Below, piece after piece: positions 54,456-64,000 of a DNA stretch of 64,000 nucleotides. Made by a program: the position numbers and the translations under genes. This stretch comes from Apiotrichum sp. Y4204 (lineage: Eukaryota; Basidiomycota; Tremellomycetes; Trichosporonales; Trichosporonaceae), in the NCBI GenBank assembly GCA_025531455.1, contig JAMYHL010000019.1, positions 581,375 through 645,374 of the forward strand. The letters run 5' to 3'. The notes under the pieces were generated by a model. It saw nothing but the letters and a program-made list of their open reading frames with translations, had not been told where the DNA came from and did not search any database. Numbering within the stretch: the stretch's first letter is position 1; each line of letters begins with the position of its first letter.

Positions 54456-55837
54456 TTAGACACAGTGCTCAGCTGTAGAGTTAGCCAAGCTCCAGAATCT
54501 TGAATTCTACTTACTGCCATCGGCATGGGTGTGGCAGTCCTTGCCGGCCTCGGCCTTAGGGGCCTCGGCCTTGGGGGCCTCGGAGTGAGGCGAGCAGTGC
54601 TCAGCTGGAGGGTTAGCCAAGCTCCAGAATTCTGACTTGTACTTACTGCCATCGGCGTGGGTGTGGCAGTCCTTGCCGGCCTCGGCCTTAGGGGCCTCGG
54701 CCTTGGGGGCCTCGGCCTTGGGGGCCTCGGCGTGAGGCGAGCAGTGCTCAGCTGGAGGGTTAGCCAAGCTCCAGAATTCTGGCTTGTACCTACTGCCATC
54801 AGCGTGGGTGTGGCAGTCCTTGCCGGCCTCGGCTTTGGGGGCCTCGGCGTGAGGCGCAGGCGCCGCCTCCTTGGTGGCGGCGGGCGGGGCGGGCTGCGCA
54901 GGCTGGGTGGGCGCGGGCTCCGCGTGGTGGTGCTCGTGCGCCTTGATCTCACCGATGCACTTGTCACCACCCTGTGCAACATTGACGGCGTAGACGTCTG
55001 TGGTCAGCACGATATAACATAACAACCCACGGGCAGCAAAGTACTGCGCGGCGGCGCTGTCGAAAGGCGAGAAAGTCGAGTTGTGGACCGCGAGGTCGAC
55101 GACGGCGTTCAGGTCCTTGGCACTGGGGTCAGCATTGGGGGGTGGCATCAACCCACTAGTGGTTGACCGCGGCGTTCGTCACAACCGGAACGTGGAAGAG
55201 GCGGTGGCTACAGTCAGTGGCTAGCTGAGCTGCGTGCTCACAGAAGGTCAATGGACCAGTACACGGTAGGCTTGTCGCGCGCAAGCTCAAAGCCGTGCAT
55301 GCAGAACGCGACATTGTAAAGGCGGTCAGTGTACGAAGCCTCGCAGATGACCGTCTCGGAGGTCGCGTTCGAGCCACGCCAGTGTCCGCGGTGGCCGGGA
55401 ATCTTGCAGTTCTGAGTGTGAGTGAATGTAATTGATTGGAACAGCCAAAACTGGTACTCACGCCGTCAATGTCGTCGCAGCGGAAAATTGCCTCGGCCTT
55501 GTTCGAGCTGAGCACCGCGTCGAAGACGCCCGCGGCAGTCACGTACGCCTCGGGCTTGGTGCCAAAGTACAGCTGGAAGGTGGCGTCATTCGGGCCATTC
55601 CTGTGAATGTAGTCGCGGGCGAAACCGGCGACCTCCCAAGTGTCACTGTGGTGTTAATGTGGCTGTCTTGCACTTCTCAACTCACGCAAAGGCCTTCTCG
55701 AGCATGCGGCGCTGGGTGGCATTGCAGCTCTCGTGGATCTGAACGTTTGTGTCGTATCCCGACGTGCGCTTGGTGAAGAGCATGGGGCGCGCCGCCGCGA
55801 GGGCGAAGAGCGAGGCTGTAAGGAGGTGGGAGAACAT
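54456..55837 (-). CDS. PRA1: secreted Pra1/Asp f 2-type zinc-binding protein with triplicated C-terminal motif
   Basis: Predicted 354-residue secreted protein of the Pra1/Asp f 2 family, whose Candida member is a zincophore. Nine exons: 55686-55837, 55462-55645, 55242-55411, 55157-55207, 55031-55122, 54794-54997, 54647-54751, 54515-54604 and 54456-54472. A signal peptide (MFSHLLTASLFALAAA) is followed by a Lys-Arg processing site at 23-24. Family core: FRCDDIDGNCKIPGHRGHWRG, SNATSETVIC, DLLHRLFHVP with HRxxH at 170-174 in place of a protease HExxH, and AAAQYFAAHVY. The tail is His/Pro/Ala-rich and holds three copies of CHTHADGTEHC at about 278-288, 313-323 and 343-353, linked by EAPKAEAPKAEA. 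Each copy is interrupted after the Gly codon by a 42-nt intron. No zinc transporter gene is adjacent. Catalysis is not expected. Confidence 0.9.
54473..54793 (-). repeat. tandem exon-plus-intron repeat in the zincophore gene
   Basis: Three repeat units, each containing the end of one CHTHADG/TEHC motif, EAPKAEA linkers and a 42-nt intron (54752-54793, 54605-54646, 54473-54514). The first two introns differ at only 2 of 42 positions. The third shares the 3' half (GATTCTGGAGCTTGGCTAAC against GAATTCTGGAGCTTGGCTAAC) but diverges at the 5' half. This indicates stepwise duplication of a coding segment together with its intron. Confidence 0.92.
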
Positions 55838-55897
55838 CTTTGAGCGTGGAGAGGGGCGTTGTGCGTTGTGTTGCGCAGCAGTTAGTGAGCACGCCGC

Positions 55898-55905
55898 CTT
55901 TTATG
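55898..55905 (-). promoter_or_regulatory. TATA-like box of the zincophore gene
   Basis: CATAAAAG on the minus strand, about 60 bp upstream of the ATG, directly before the CATGT repeat array. Confidence 0.5.
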
Positions 55906-55925
55906 CTTTCCAAAATGCCATCACT

Positions 55926-56029
55926 CATGTCGTCTTTCCATGTCCTTGTTGCCAGAACGGTTGCTACCCATGTCATTGCTGCCCATGTTCTTGTTGCCCA
56001 TGTCTTGCTGCCATGTCCGTCCCCCATGT
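55926..56029 (-). promoter_or_regulatory. phased CATGT repeat array in promoter
   Basis: Seven CATGT words on the plus strand (ACATG on the minus) at 55926, 55939, 55969, 55984, 55999, 56012 and 56025. The last five are spaced 15, 15, 13 and 13 bp and sit in a longer consensus TTG(C/T)TGCCCATGTC. The array lies just upstream of the TATA-like box, where activator sites are expected. Confidence 0.7.
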
Positions 56030-56256
56030 CCGCGCGCCAAGCATCCTCAATCGTCTTGGGAGGATCATCAAGTCGCCAAAACGTGCATAATCCAATAGAA
56101 ATCTTCTGGATCTCGTCATGCTCGTCACCGGCTGCGACAATGATCTGCAAATGAGTATCCATCAGACATGTCAGAGAGTCAGTTTAGGTTGTGGTGAGGA
56201 CCGCGCCGGTCTAGGATGCTCTGTGGCACAACACCGTTTTTCAGGCACCGTGCCGG

Positions 56257-56631
56257 TCATCAGTGGCTGACGTGAGACCTTCGCCAAGGTCGGCCGTCAG
56301 TGTCTGACCGCCTATGATATGGGTCGAAGCTGGTCGGACATGTTCTTTGTGATGGTGGTGTACTCAACGGTCAAGATTTGTTGAGATTGACGTTGATGCC
56401 AGTCGCAAACAGGTGCCACTGAAAAGGCCCACCAGGTTTGATCAGTGGCTGACGTGAGACCATCGTCAAAGTCGGCAGCCAGTCTACGTGAACTAACCTT
56501 CATATACGTTAAAGTTGGTGAACACAGTATGTTCTTTGTATCAACGCTGTCCTTAACGGTCAAAGCTGTGGAGATCAACCGTCATTGCTCGTTGCAACAG
56601 GTGCCATTCAGGCCCACCCACGTTGATGGTT
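56257..56631. repeat. diverged direct repeat, about 190 bp, two copies
   Basis: Copy one (about 56257-56437) and copy two (about 56440-56631) share in order ATCAGTGGCTGACGTGAGAC, then GTCGGC, ATGTTCTTTGT, ACGGTCAA, AACAGGTGCCA and GGCCCACC. Copy one also holds the inverted repeat GACCTT-CGCC-AAGGTC at 56276-56291, which is degraded in copy two. Confidence 0.75.
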
Positions 56632-57602
56632 TGTCCGTGGGCTACACGTCGCTGGCACCCCCAAGCCACACCCCCCGAAAAGAGGGGTCTCTCCGACTCT
56701 GTCCGTTGGTCAGTCTCGTTGGTCTCGACCCCTTCACTTCGGCCACTTGCCCAGATCGGTTTCTTTTTGTCCCCATCTCCATTCGTGTCTTATTACCATT
56801 CCTCCTGTCCACATCTCCGATTCACATTCCACCAACCCCGCGGGTTGTCAAATATCGGTGCCGGCGGTCAAGGAATTTTGGAATCTCGGCGTCGCTGGAG
56901 CTGCTAGCTTGGCTAGAGCTGGAGTCTGGAGCAGGAGCGTGTCATCGGCCTCGGATACCTTTGTTGTCGACATCCAGCAGCCTGCAGCCTGGAAGAGGTA
57001 ATTCAGAGCAAGAGTTATAGTATTGCCTCGATTCTGTGATGTCCTGATTCCTGTTCCCGTAATGCAGCTCCGTGCCCCATCAACCTCTTGGGTCTCTCAC
57101 CATTCCCCCAACCCCTGACACATGTCCACCCTTCTTCGAGGCGTCCCCAGGCGTCGTGGCGTCCAGGCCATCACGGCCAGCGGCCAGCGGCTACCTGATC
57201 GTAAAGGTGAGGAATGTAAATCAGGCCATGACACAAAGTACAAAACCCTCCATCACAACGTGGTGGGCACTAGTCACGGGCCCTGGCGTGTGGAGCGGGC
57301 TAACTTGGCCAGACAGGATCCAGCATAGCCACCTTCGTCATGTTCAGCTGCCTGCAAAGTGGGCATCGAACGATTCGCCCCGAGGGCCTCGAGGCCCCGC
57401 GTCGCCTCCAACCCCAAGTCGAAACGCGTGCCCGTGCCTCTCGAGCTAGAGCTCTAGAGCGTGCCCTAGCGGCGTGCATGCCGCCATGCTTAACGCAAAT
57501 GTTTAAAAATGTCGGATCATCACTCTACTTAATACTGATATCTCCTGTAACTTGCATCTTCACAGCCTTTGGCGGTGCATCACCCATAACACTTCGACAG
57601 AT

Positions 57603-59970
57603 ATGCCGGGCCTGAACGGTCTCGCCGACGCACGCGGTTCCCAGACATCTCCCCTGTTGACAGGAGGGACTGGGCTTCCGAGCCCAAGTTCGAGCACCAT
57701 CACGAGCAACGCGGGAAGTAGTCGCGCTTCAGACACGGCGACCGCTGCGCGGCAATTGCGCGCGCTCAACGCGTCTGGTCGCCAAAAGTTCAGCAGGTCC
57801 AAGGACGGATGCCTTACGTGCCGCAAACGGCGCAAGCGGTGTGATCTGACGGTGCCAAAATGTAAGGCCTGCATGCGCCTCCATCTCGTGAGTTGTCCTT
57901 TATCGTGGATACTGTGGCAAAATCTGACAGCGCAGACATGCTCCTGGCCGGGCAACGTCTTTCCCTCGCGGCCACCCATCACGCAGCCTCAGATATCAGG
58001 CAACCGGCCGACACCACCACCAGCCCCTCTGAACGCCCCAGTCAAGTCGTTCAACCCTGGGTCGGAGCGGTGGACACCATCAAGCGAGCCGTCGGCAACC
58101 CTTCCCCTCCCGATCGATGGTGATCTGTCTGCCGTGAATATCTCAGGTGGGACAGACAGCATCGGCCTCCCATCCGTGTCCCCAGACATGAATCTCCTCC
58201 CTTGTTTGCCATTCGAGGAGATGTTGGGGCTTTTTGATCTCGACGAAGTGAGTGCTTCGCTACAAGCAGTACTGATATGAGGCAACACTACAGCTCTGGG
58301 CGGCAGACTGCATGCAGCCCATTACGACGAGCGGATCGTACTCCACGGGGGCCAACACGTCCTTCAACCCCGGGATGGTCCCTGATCCGAGCTGCAGCAC
58401 CGCGGGCAGCGGCAGTGGCGGCAGTGCTTCTGCCGCGTCGATGACCATGTCTCCCCCTCGGTCCAGCACACCGTCCTTGTCTCAGGTCTATCCGGTATCT
58501 TTGCGGGGTGTATCCGCGCTTAGTCCAACAGACATGACGTGCTCAACAACCGTTGCGCACTCGGACCTTCTGAAGCATTTTCAGAACACGCTGAGTCGCC
58601 TCGTGTCGTGTTCCGGCGACGAGCGGGGTTTTGACGCATTCACGGCGCTGGCGGACAAGAACCTCGCGCTGTACCTCTCCATTCTCGCGTGGGCTGGGCG
58701 TCACCTCGCAAACTCTGGCCAGCCTCGATACGAGGCCATCAGTGAGCGTCTCGGCGCACAGGCGGGGACAATGGTGCTTGCCCAGCTGGAGGAGGTTGGG
58801 AGAGAGATACACGCCCAGAGCCAGCAGCCGTCACCGGTTGGATCGGTTGATGAGCAGCGGGAAATGGACAAGGATCACATGACATTACTTGCGGCCGCGC
58901 TGATGGTCATGCAGTTCAGGGTGGGTTGATTCTGCTGACGTCTCTTGCTCACCCCAGATTTGTCGCGGAGATGTCTGGGGCTATGATGTTTTGACAAGCC
59001 AGACAGCCCAGCTTGCGACAGTTCTCTTCAACCGCGTCAACACGGCCCAAGACCCCATGGCCGCCCAGTTGTGAGTGTTACATGTGACAATCAGTACATG
59101 TGACTTGCACCGCCCCGCCTGACTAACAAAAACAGCTTTGACAACCTGATCTATCACGACATATTATGCTCGTTTGCGTACACCCGAGGGCCAATGGTGC
59201 CCTATTCTCTAGTGCAGAAGCACACTCGACAACAGTTGGACCTCTTGCACACACTGACGGGGGTCAACATGCCCGTCTTTTGCAAAATGTACCATCTGGC
59301 ATCGCTCATCCGCGACCGCAGGGCTGCGAATGCTCGGGGAGATGCGCTGAGCGACGAAATCCTCGTTGACATTGTGCGGTCGGCAGAAAAACTAGAGGAA
59401 GACCTGGAAGACGAGAGGCAGCGCATCGACATGCTCATCAGTGGTAGGTCACCTGTTTTATTTTATTTTATTTTTATTGCTCCATCTCACACGTAGCGAA
59501 ACCCGAGATGCGCTCCCATCGGTATCTTCACGAGGCGTTCCGCACCGCTAGCCTGATACAAATCCGCGGATTTGTGTTGTGTGAACCTCCGTGTTCCCTA
59601 AAAATGCGGCTCCTAGTCCGGCAAAGTCTATCCCTATTGGAAGTCATGACGGAACAGAAGCTTCCAGGACTGTGCTCAATTCACTGGGTTCTCTTCATTA
59701 CTGCAGTGTGCGCCGTCACAGGCCTCACCGACGGTATCGACGATCGAGCACGAGTGGAAAAGCTATATGATGATTTTCAGTGCGTCGTATGCCAGCTGGG
59801 GCACGGGAACGCCGCTGACACTACACAGGCGAGAGATTGTGGGCTTCCGCAATGTGCCCCGCTCACGAAGACTGGTGCGGGAGGTGTGGGCGCACAACCA
59901 GAACGGCAAGGTATTTTGCGATTGGCTTGATGTTGTATCAGGCTACGACTGGGAGATTTTTTTGGTGTAG
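57603..59970 (+). CDS. Zn2Cys6 transcription factor (fungal-specific domain type 2)
   Basis: Predicted 689-residue nuclear regulator. Exons are 57603-57887, 57936-58247, 58294-58920, 58958-59070, 59136-59443, 59497-59779 and 59829-59970. The zinc cluster is CLTCRKRRKRCD followed by CKACMRLHLTC, interrupted after RLHL by the first intron. Residues about 97-260 are Ser/Pro-rich and disordered. The rest is helical: SDLLKHFQNTLSRLVSC, LYLSILAWAGRHLANSG, DHMTLLAAALMVMQFRIC, FDNLIYHDILCSFAYTRGP, and the ending PRSRRLVREVWAHNQNG then DWLDVVSGYDWEIFLV, typical of the second fungal-specific regulator family (Lys14/Acr2 type). The final exon was placed because the alternative frame loses this conserved end. 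An in-frame ATG at 57552 would add 17 residues. The divergent neighbour is the zincophore; no regulatory link is shown. Confidence 0.87.
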
Positions 59971-60562
59971 CTAGCACCTTGGACATTTGTGGCAGGGCCA
60001 CCATTCGCCGTAGTGTTGTATGTGAGCCCACCTGTTGGGCCTATACTGGGCCTATTTCATCAGGAGAGGACGACGACGGGAAGCGCGTGACCGCGACCCG
60101 AGGAGACTGGGAGCTGAGAGATCGAGGGACTAAAGACTCGTCGTATCCCACGTGTCCCCGTGACCCCGTGGGGCTGGTCCCACTCCACCATCATTAACAG
60201 GCTTCTGAAATACAAATGTTGTTAACCCGATGTCCGCATCAACGGCCGGCCTCGGAGACTGATTTATTCTGCAACCGTCCGTCCACTCATCCAGCCCTAC
60301 TAACTCCACTGCCTGCCCATTAAAAGCAGAGATCTACCTCCTATGTTGGGGGCCAAGACATGCTGGTCCTGATCTAAAAGTCGGCATTGACAGCTCCACA
60401 CCTCCGTTTACAGATCCCAAAGCCCGTGTTGTGGGCTTCTGCCCACTTGATACATAACATTCCTCGACTCCTGTGATTCATACAAACGACAACGACGTCA
60501 TACTGAGCTAGACACACAACGTGCACAGACCCAGACCGGGCCAACTAATGCAGTTGGAACAC
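59971..60562. other. convergent intergenic region
   Basis: About 590 bp between convergent genes. Nothing recognised. Confidence 0.4.
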
Positions 60563-62415
60563 CTAGAAGAAGAAATCGGAAATTTTCTGGCCCACACTGC
60601 GCCCGTGGGAGGCTCGTTTAGCGTTTGAGCGGGCCGTCATCTCCTCAATTGCCTTAATGTCGGAGACAAAGTCGAGCTCGTCGAGCGGGATAGCCCAGCG
60701 ATGACGTTTGTTGATGGTGAAGTCGTACACCTTGGAGACGAGGTAGATCGCCAAGAAGATGAAGAGGGAGCCATACGCAAACACAAATGCAATGGGGTCA
60801 AACTTGCCGATAAAGCAGTAGTAGCCGCTGAAGATGAACGTAAGTGGGCACCACGCAATGATCCACCATCCACTCAGAGGCTGCAGGTATCCCAGTTGCG
60901 GGAGGAAATCGGGGTAGAGCCCTTGCCGTTTCAGTCCGGCGCGGAATCGGAGGTAGGTGATGGCGATACAGGTCCAGGTGACGAGTTGGGCGGCCCCGGC
61001 GAGCCCGATCCACCAGGTGAGGACTTTTGCTGAGCTCGCGGAGAGAGAGAGAAAACTCAGACAGCCCGCTGCGAGCGACAATAGCACTGCAACGTAGGGA
61101 ACGCCATTGCGGTTAACGACAGTCAGAATTCTTGGCGCCTGACCCTTGAGAGCAAGACCGTAGAGTGATCGGGATGCTGTAAAGACAAAAGAGTTGCTTG
61201 TGGAAATGCAGCTGACGAGAATCGCTCCGTTTACAATTGATGGGAGAACCGGAATGCCCAGGCGGCGCATCGCTGTCGTCAGTCGCATGTTCGCTGGTGC
61301 CTCTCACAGATCACATAAGGGCTCTTGGCCGCGCCGCTGGCTTTACTGGAAATTGCGCCGAGGAGGTTCTCGTCGTTCGACGCAGCGACAATCCCAACGC
61401 ACCACGCGCCAGTGAGGTAGAAGATGAAGATGCGGTACACCGTAGACTTGAAAGCCTTGGGCAAAACGCGTCGCGGCGATTTTATTTCGCCTCCGACTAA
61501 TGATATGTAGTCTGGCCCGACGATTCTGAGTGTAAGAAACAGTAGGTAAGAAACGCTTGTCTTACGCGAAGGTGCTCCAGCAAAGCGAGTCCCATATGCC
61601 CTGCACGATTTTCTTTGCGTCTGTGTGCCCAGCAAACACGCCAGGGTGTTTCCAGAATCGGAATCCGTACTTGTCGCCGATGGGATTTCCGCCGCACATG
61701 GTGACAATCGTGTAAAGCGTAAGACCAGCCATGAGGAACAGCTTGGTTACCGACTGTAATGATTAGCGGCTATTAGCAGAACACAGATCAACATCCCACT
61801 TACGATCCAGAACTCGGTCTCGCCGTACCATCGAACACTCCACAGGTTGAGGACTGCAAGCAGCGCGAGGCAGACAACAATCATGATCGCATTGTTGCGC
61901 GAGGTCGTCCAGTAGTTGACAATAAGATTGATTGCCGTCAGGTCATAACAGACAAGGGCAAGTTGTGTAATCGTGTACTGCTGTGTCAGCTCTGCGACCG
62001 GGAGCTGTTGGCACCCACGTTCCATCCCAGCGCCATCCCCACGCTCCGGTCAACGAAACGCGTCGTGAGCTGGATAAACCCCCCGTCGACAGGAAGGAGT
62101 GTCGTCATCTCTATCAGACAATTTGCAGCTGCAAAGACCACTGTGCACCAAAGGGCCATGCCAATGAGCAAACCCAGCGGACCGGCACTGGTGAGAGGAA
62201 TTCCGATGGAGATGAATAACGCGCTGCCAATCGATCCGGAGATGGCGATCAATGCCAAGTGCCGCATTCGAAGACCACTATCAAGTAAGTATAGTTCTTT
62301 GATATCACACTCACCGGTGGGCCTCGGGGAGATATTCAATGGGGCTGTCATCGACGGGCTCGACCTCGATCACCTCCGTAGACGCGGTCTTCTCGTTTTT
62401 GTCTTCCGACGACAT
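60563..62415 (-). CDS. amino-acid permease (yeast AAT family)
   Basis: Predicted 550-residue, 12-helix plasma-membrane proton/amino-acid symporter. Exons are 62315-62415, 62019-62277, 61804-61980, 61566-61753, 61308-61525 and 60563-61272. The family pattern is complete: HRGLRMRHLALIAISGSIGS (start of helix 1), LFISIGIPLTSAGPLGLL, MTTLLPVDGGFIQLTTRFVD and GMALGWNQYT. GGEIKSPRRVLPKAFKSTVYR follows later, then SPYVIS joined across the fifth intron to MRRLGIPVLPSIVNGAILVS and SFVFTASRSLYGLA. Choosing the second GTGAGA donor for that intron restores this conserved join; the first GT breaks the frame. The C-terminus is cytoplasmic (HRWAIPLDELDFVSDIKAIE). Length equals the family norm. A TATA box lies about 60 bp upstream. 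Which amino acids it carries is unknown. Confidence 0.93.
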
Positions 62416-63264
62416 TATATGTAGATAGACTGAGAGGGGATATGAAATCGCCCAACTCTCTCTCTCTCCACACTTATAAAGTCACGTTTCGTGACCGCGC
62501 CGAGCAAGCCAAGGCCGCGCAATCTGGAAAACGATAAGCGAACGACCAAAATAGTCCTCGGGCAGTGGGGTTGACACCCCGGAGGGTGGGTCACCGTTGA
62601 ATAAGATTAGAGTTGACCGATGCTCCACTGTTGAGGCCCAGATAAAGTTGGCCGAGGACAAGTCGGCTGGTATCTACCAGACTGCACCACGTTGGACCAA
62701 ACCCACCTCGTCCACCACGCTCGCCATTTGACACACACATTCCACGGCATTTTGCCGTCTGTCCGATAAGCTTAAGCCGGATGGACGCGGCGGCCCATGA
62801 CGCGGTCCAGGCCCTGAACTACGGCACGCTCCACAACGCCAGACAAGTGTAGCGGGGATGAGTTTGAGAGTTAGGTCCTGGGGGGCCCGCTCGGCCTTGG
62901 CATTCGGCCCTCTGGTCTCTCTCACTCGACCTCCGAGTATCAATCCCATTCTTTTGCAAATCACCACGCGATTAGTTGATTACACCACTCGCAAGCCTCT
63001 TGCCGAAAGACGCATAACCTGTCTAACCGTTCACCTATTTCGAGCACCCTAAGAGGATGATCTACAATCACTTCTCAACGTGGCTAGTGAAATGAGGATG
63101 CAAATCTCCTGGCCAACAGTTTGGTCCGCGGCAGTCAGTACTAGTGTGCTGAATTTGTGCTTCTGAATCAAACTACATTGTGATTGATTACTGTTCTTCG
63201 GATGATTATACGGAACAAAACAAAGTCTTCAAAGGGATTCTTGATTGTTCTTCAAGCCCTGAAA
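62416..63264. other. intergenic, nothing recognised
   Basis: About 850 bp between two minus-strand genes: permease promoter and 3' flank of the cysteine-repeat gene. No gene or RNA seen. Confidence 0.4.
62474..62480 (-). promoter_or_regulatory. TATA box of the amino-acid permease
   Basis: TTTATAA on the minus strand, about 60 bp upstream of the ATG, followed by a GA/CT run of about 14 bp. Confidence 0.6.
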
Positions 63265-64000
63265 TTACCAAGGGGCCTTGAACCAGTGGCCGGGGTAGTC
63301 CTCGCACTTGCCCTTGTGGCAGCCGCAGCTGGACTTGCAGCAGACACCACACGCGCCGCAGTTCTGAGAGTCGTTCTGGAGATCGACACACTTGAGCTTA
63401 CACGAGGCCTGGCCGTTCGGGCACTGGCACTTGCCGCCTACGCAGTTGCCCTGGGGGCAGGTGTTGCCGCAAGAGCCACAGTTCTGGGCGTCGCAGGTGA
63501 GGTCGACACACTTGCCGTTGCAGAGCTTCTGGCCGTTCGGGCAGTCGTCCTTCTTCTTGCACTTGCCGCCCTCGCAGGTCTCGCCGTCGCCGCAGCAGTG
63601 GCCGCAGGTGCCGCAGTTCTGGGTGTCGGTCTGGGTGTTGACGCACTTGCCATTGCAGAACGTCTGGCCGGGCGGGCAGTTGTCCTTCTTCTGGCACTTG
63701 CCGCCCTCGCAGGTCTCGCCGTCACCGCAGCAGCGGCCGCAGGTGCCACAGTTCTCGCGATCGATTTGAGTGTTGACGCATTTGCCGTTGCAGAACGTCT
63801 GGCCGGGCGGGCAGTTGTCCTTCGTCTTGCACTTGCCGCCCTCGCAGGTCTCGCCATCACCGCACTTAGTGCCGCAGGCGCCGCAGTTCATGTTGTCCGT
63901 CCAAATGTCGACGCACTTGCCGCTGCAATCGGTCTGACCAGGAGGACAGACAGTGATGATCACACACTGGCCATCCTTGCAAGTCTTGCCGCCGGTGCAC
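63265..64000 (-). CDS. cysteine-repeat (STIG1-like) protein, partial
   Basis: The C-terminal 244 residues of a protein whose start lies beyond the right edge. The frame is open to the edge (it reads CTGGKTCKDGQCV before the first in-window Met). It consists of tandem units of about 47 residues: CPPGQTFCNGKCVNTQ, NCGTCG, CCGDGETCEGGKC, with eight or more Cys per unit. At least four good units are followed by two degenerate ones and the ending KGKCEDYPGHWFKAPW. The spacing is that of STIG1-like and related bacterial cysteine-rich repeat proteins, which are usually secreted. The signal peptide, if any, is outside the window. The repeats are highly similar at DNA level, so unit number may be unstable or misassembled. 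Function is unknown; wall-associated or secreted effector-like roles are only guesses. Confidence 0.85.
   Translation of the reverse strand, partial: CTGGKTCKDGQCVIITVCPPGQTDCSGKCVDIWTDNMNCGACGTKCGDGETCEGGKCKTKDNCPPGQTFCNGKCVNTQIDRENCGTCGRCCGDGETCEGGKCQKKDNCPPGQTFCNGKCVNTQTDTQNCGTCGHCCGDGETCEGGKCKKKDDCPNGQKLCNGKCVDLTCDAQNCGSCGNTCPQGNCVGGKCQCPNGQASCKLKCVDLQNDSQNCGACGVCCKSSCGCHKGKCEDYPGHWFKAPW

Larger units (their letters stand above)
55838..57602. other. 1.8-kb divergent regulatory region
   Basis: Between the zincophore (minus) and a Zn2Cys6 regulator (plus). It holds a TATA-like box, a phased CATGT array and a diverged direct repeat of about 190 bp, each listed separately. Frames up to 191 codons on the plus strand show no domain. 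Confidence 0.55.

Noticed and set aside
54507..55151. Zincophore tail read as one unspliced 214-codon exon
   Set aside because: The unspliced frame inserts FWSLANPPA segments that are exact introns (GTAAGT donor, GGCTAAC branch, CAG acceptor), and the splice also restores three identical TEHC motifs.
55197..55211. Active metalloprotease interpretation of the zincophore
   Set aside because: The motif is HRLFH instead of HExxH, so the catalytic Glu is missing, as in other Pra1-type proteins.
56445..57020. Plus-strand frame of 191 codons between the zincophore and the regulator
   Set aside because: Overlaps the diverged promoter duplication and has no protein-like features.

Overview
The window looks like nuclear DNA of a basidiomycete yeast of the Tremellomycetes, most likely Trichosporonales. 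This is inferred from four things: GC-rich coding sequence; many very short introns (mostly 30-60 nt, donor GTGAGT/GTGGGT, branch site CTAAC/CTGAC a few bases before CAG); gene content that reads like Cryptococcus/Trichosporon relatives; and tRNA genes with short introns. The species cannot be named from the sequence alone. Gene structures were assembled by hand from frame continuity across GT..AG introns. Every multi-exon model keeps an open frame, but none has been checked against RNA.

Layout. 1-5.4 kb: a large partial Ser/Pro-rich helical protein (minus) divergent from an L-rhamnose mutarotase (plus). 5.8-9.7 kb: NOC2 (ribosome biogenesis) convergent with a coiled-coil protein. 10.4-13.3 kb: pyridoxamine-phosphate oxidase and an MPPED-like metallophosphoesterase (both minus). 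14.7-18.1 kb: a mucin-like single-pass membrane protein. 18.4-20.4 kb: tRNA-Pro(UGG), a GNAT acetyltransferase, tRNA-Thr(AGU). 20.7-26.7 kb: a type I Baeyer-Villiger monooxygenase divergent from a Zn2Cys6 regulator. 27.7-36.9 kb: an unrecognised 478-aa protein, tRNA-Gln(CUG), a low-complexity protein, a RING-CH membrane ubiquitin ligase with micro-exons, a small His-rich membrane protein and an MFS exporter. 37.6-44 kb: a DUF167 protein and a 1,425-aa acidic repeat protein. 45-50 kb: an intronless aromatic-ring FAD hydroxylase, an Mpv17/Sym1 channel protein and a SIRT5-type sirtuin. 50-53.6 kb: a ten-exon acyl-CoA ligase with a peroxisomal tail and an alpha/beta hydrolase. 54.4-55.8 kb: a secreted Pra1/Asp f 2-type zincophore. 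57.6-62.4 kb: a second Zn2Cys6 regulator and an amino-acid permease. The right edge holds a cysteine-repeat (STIG1-like) protein that runs out of the window.

Most genes are independent housekeeping or accessory genes, not one pathway. Plausible functional pairs are the monooxygenase with its divergent regulator, and the peroxisomal acyl-CoA ligase with the neighbouring hydrolase. The most unusual object is the zincophore gene. Its C-terminal zinc-ligand motif CHTHADGTEHC is present three times, and each copy is split at the same codon by a 42-nt intron. Two of these introns are open in frame and the third carries an in-frame stop, so splicing choices would change the number and form of the metal-binding modules. 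Its promoter also carries a phased array of CATGT repeats next to a TATA-like box.
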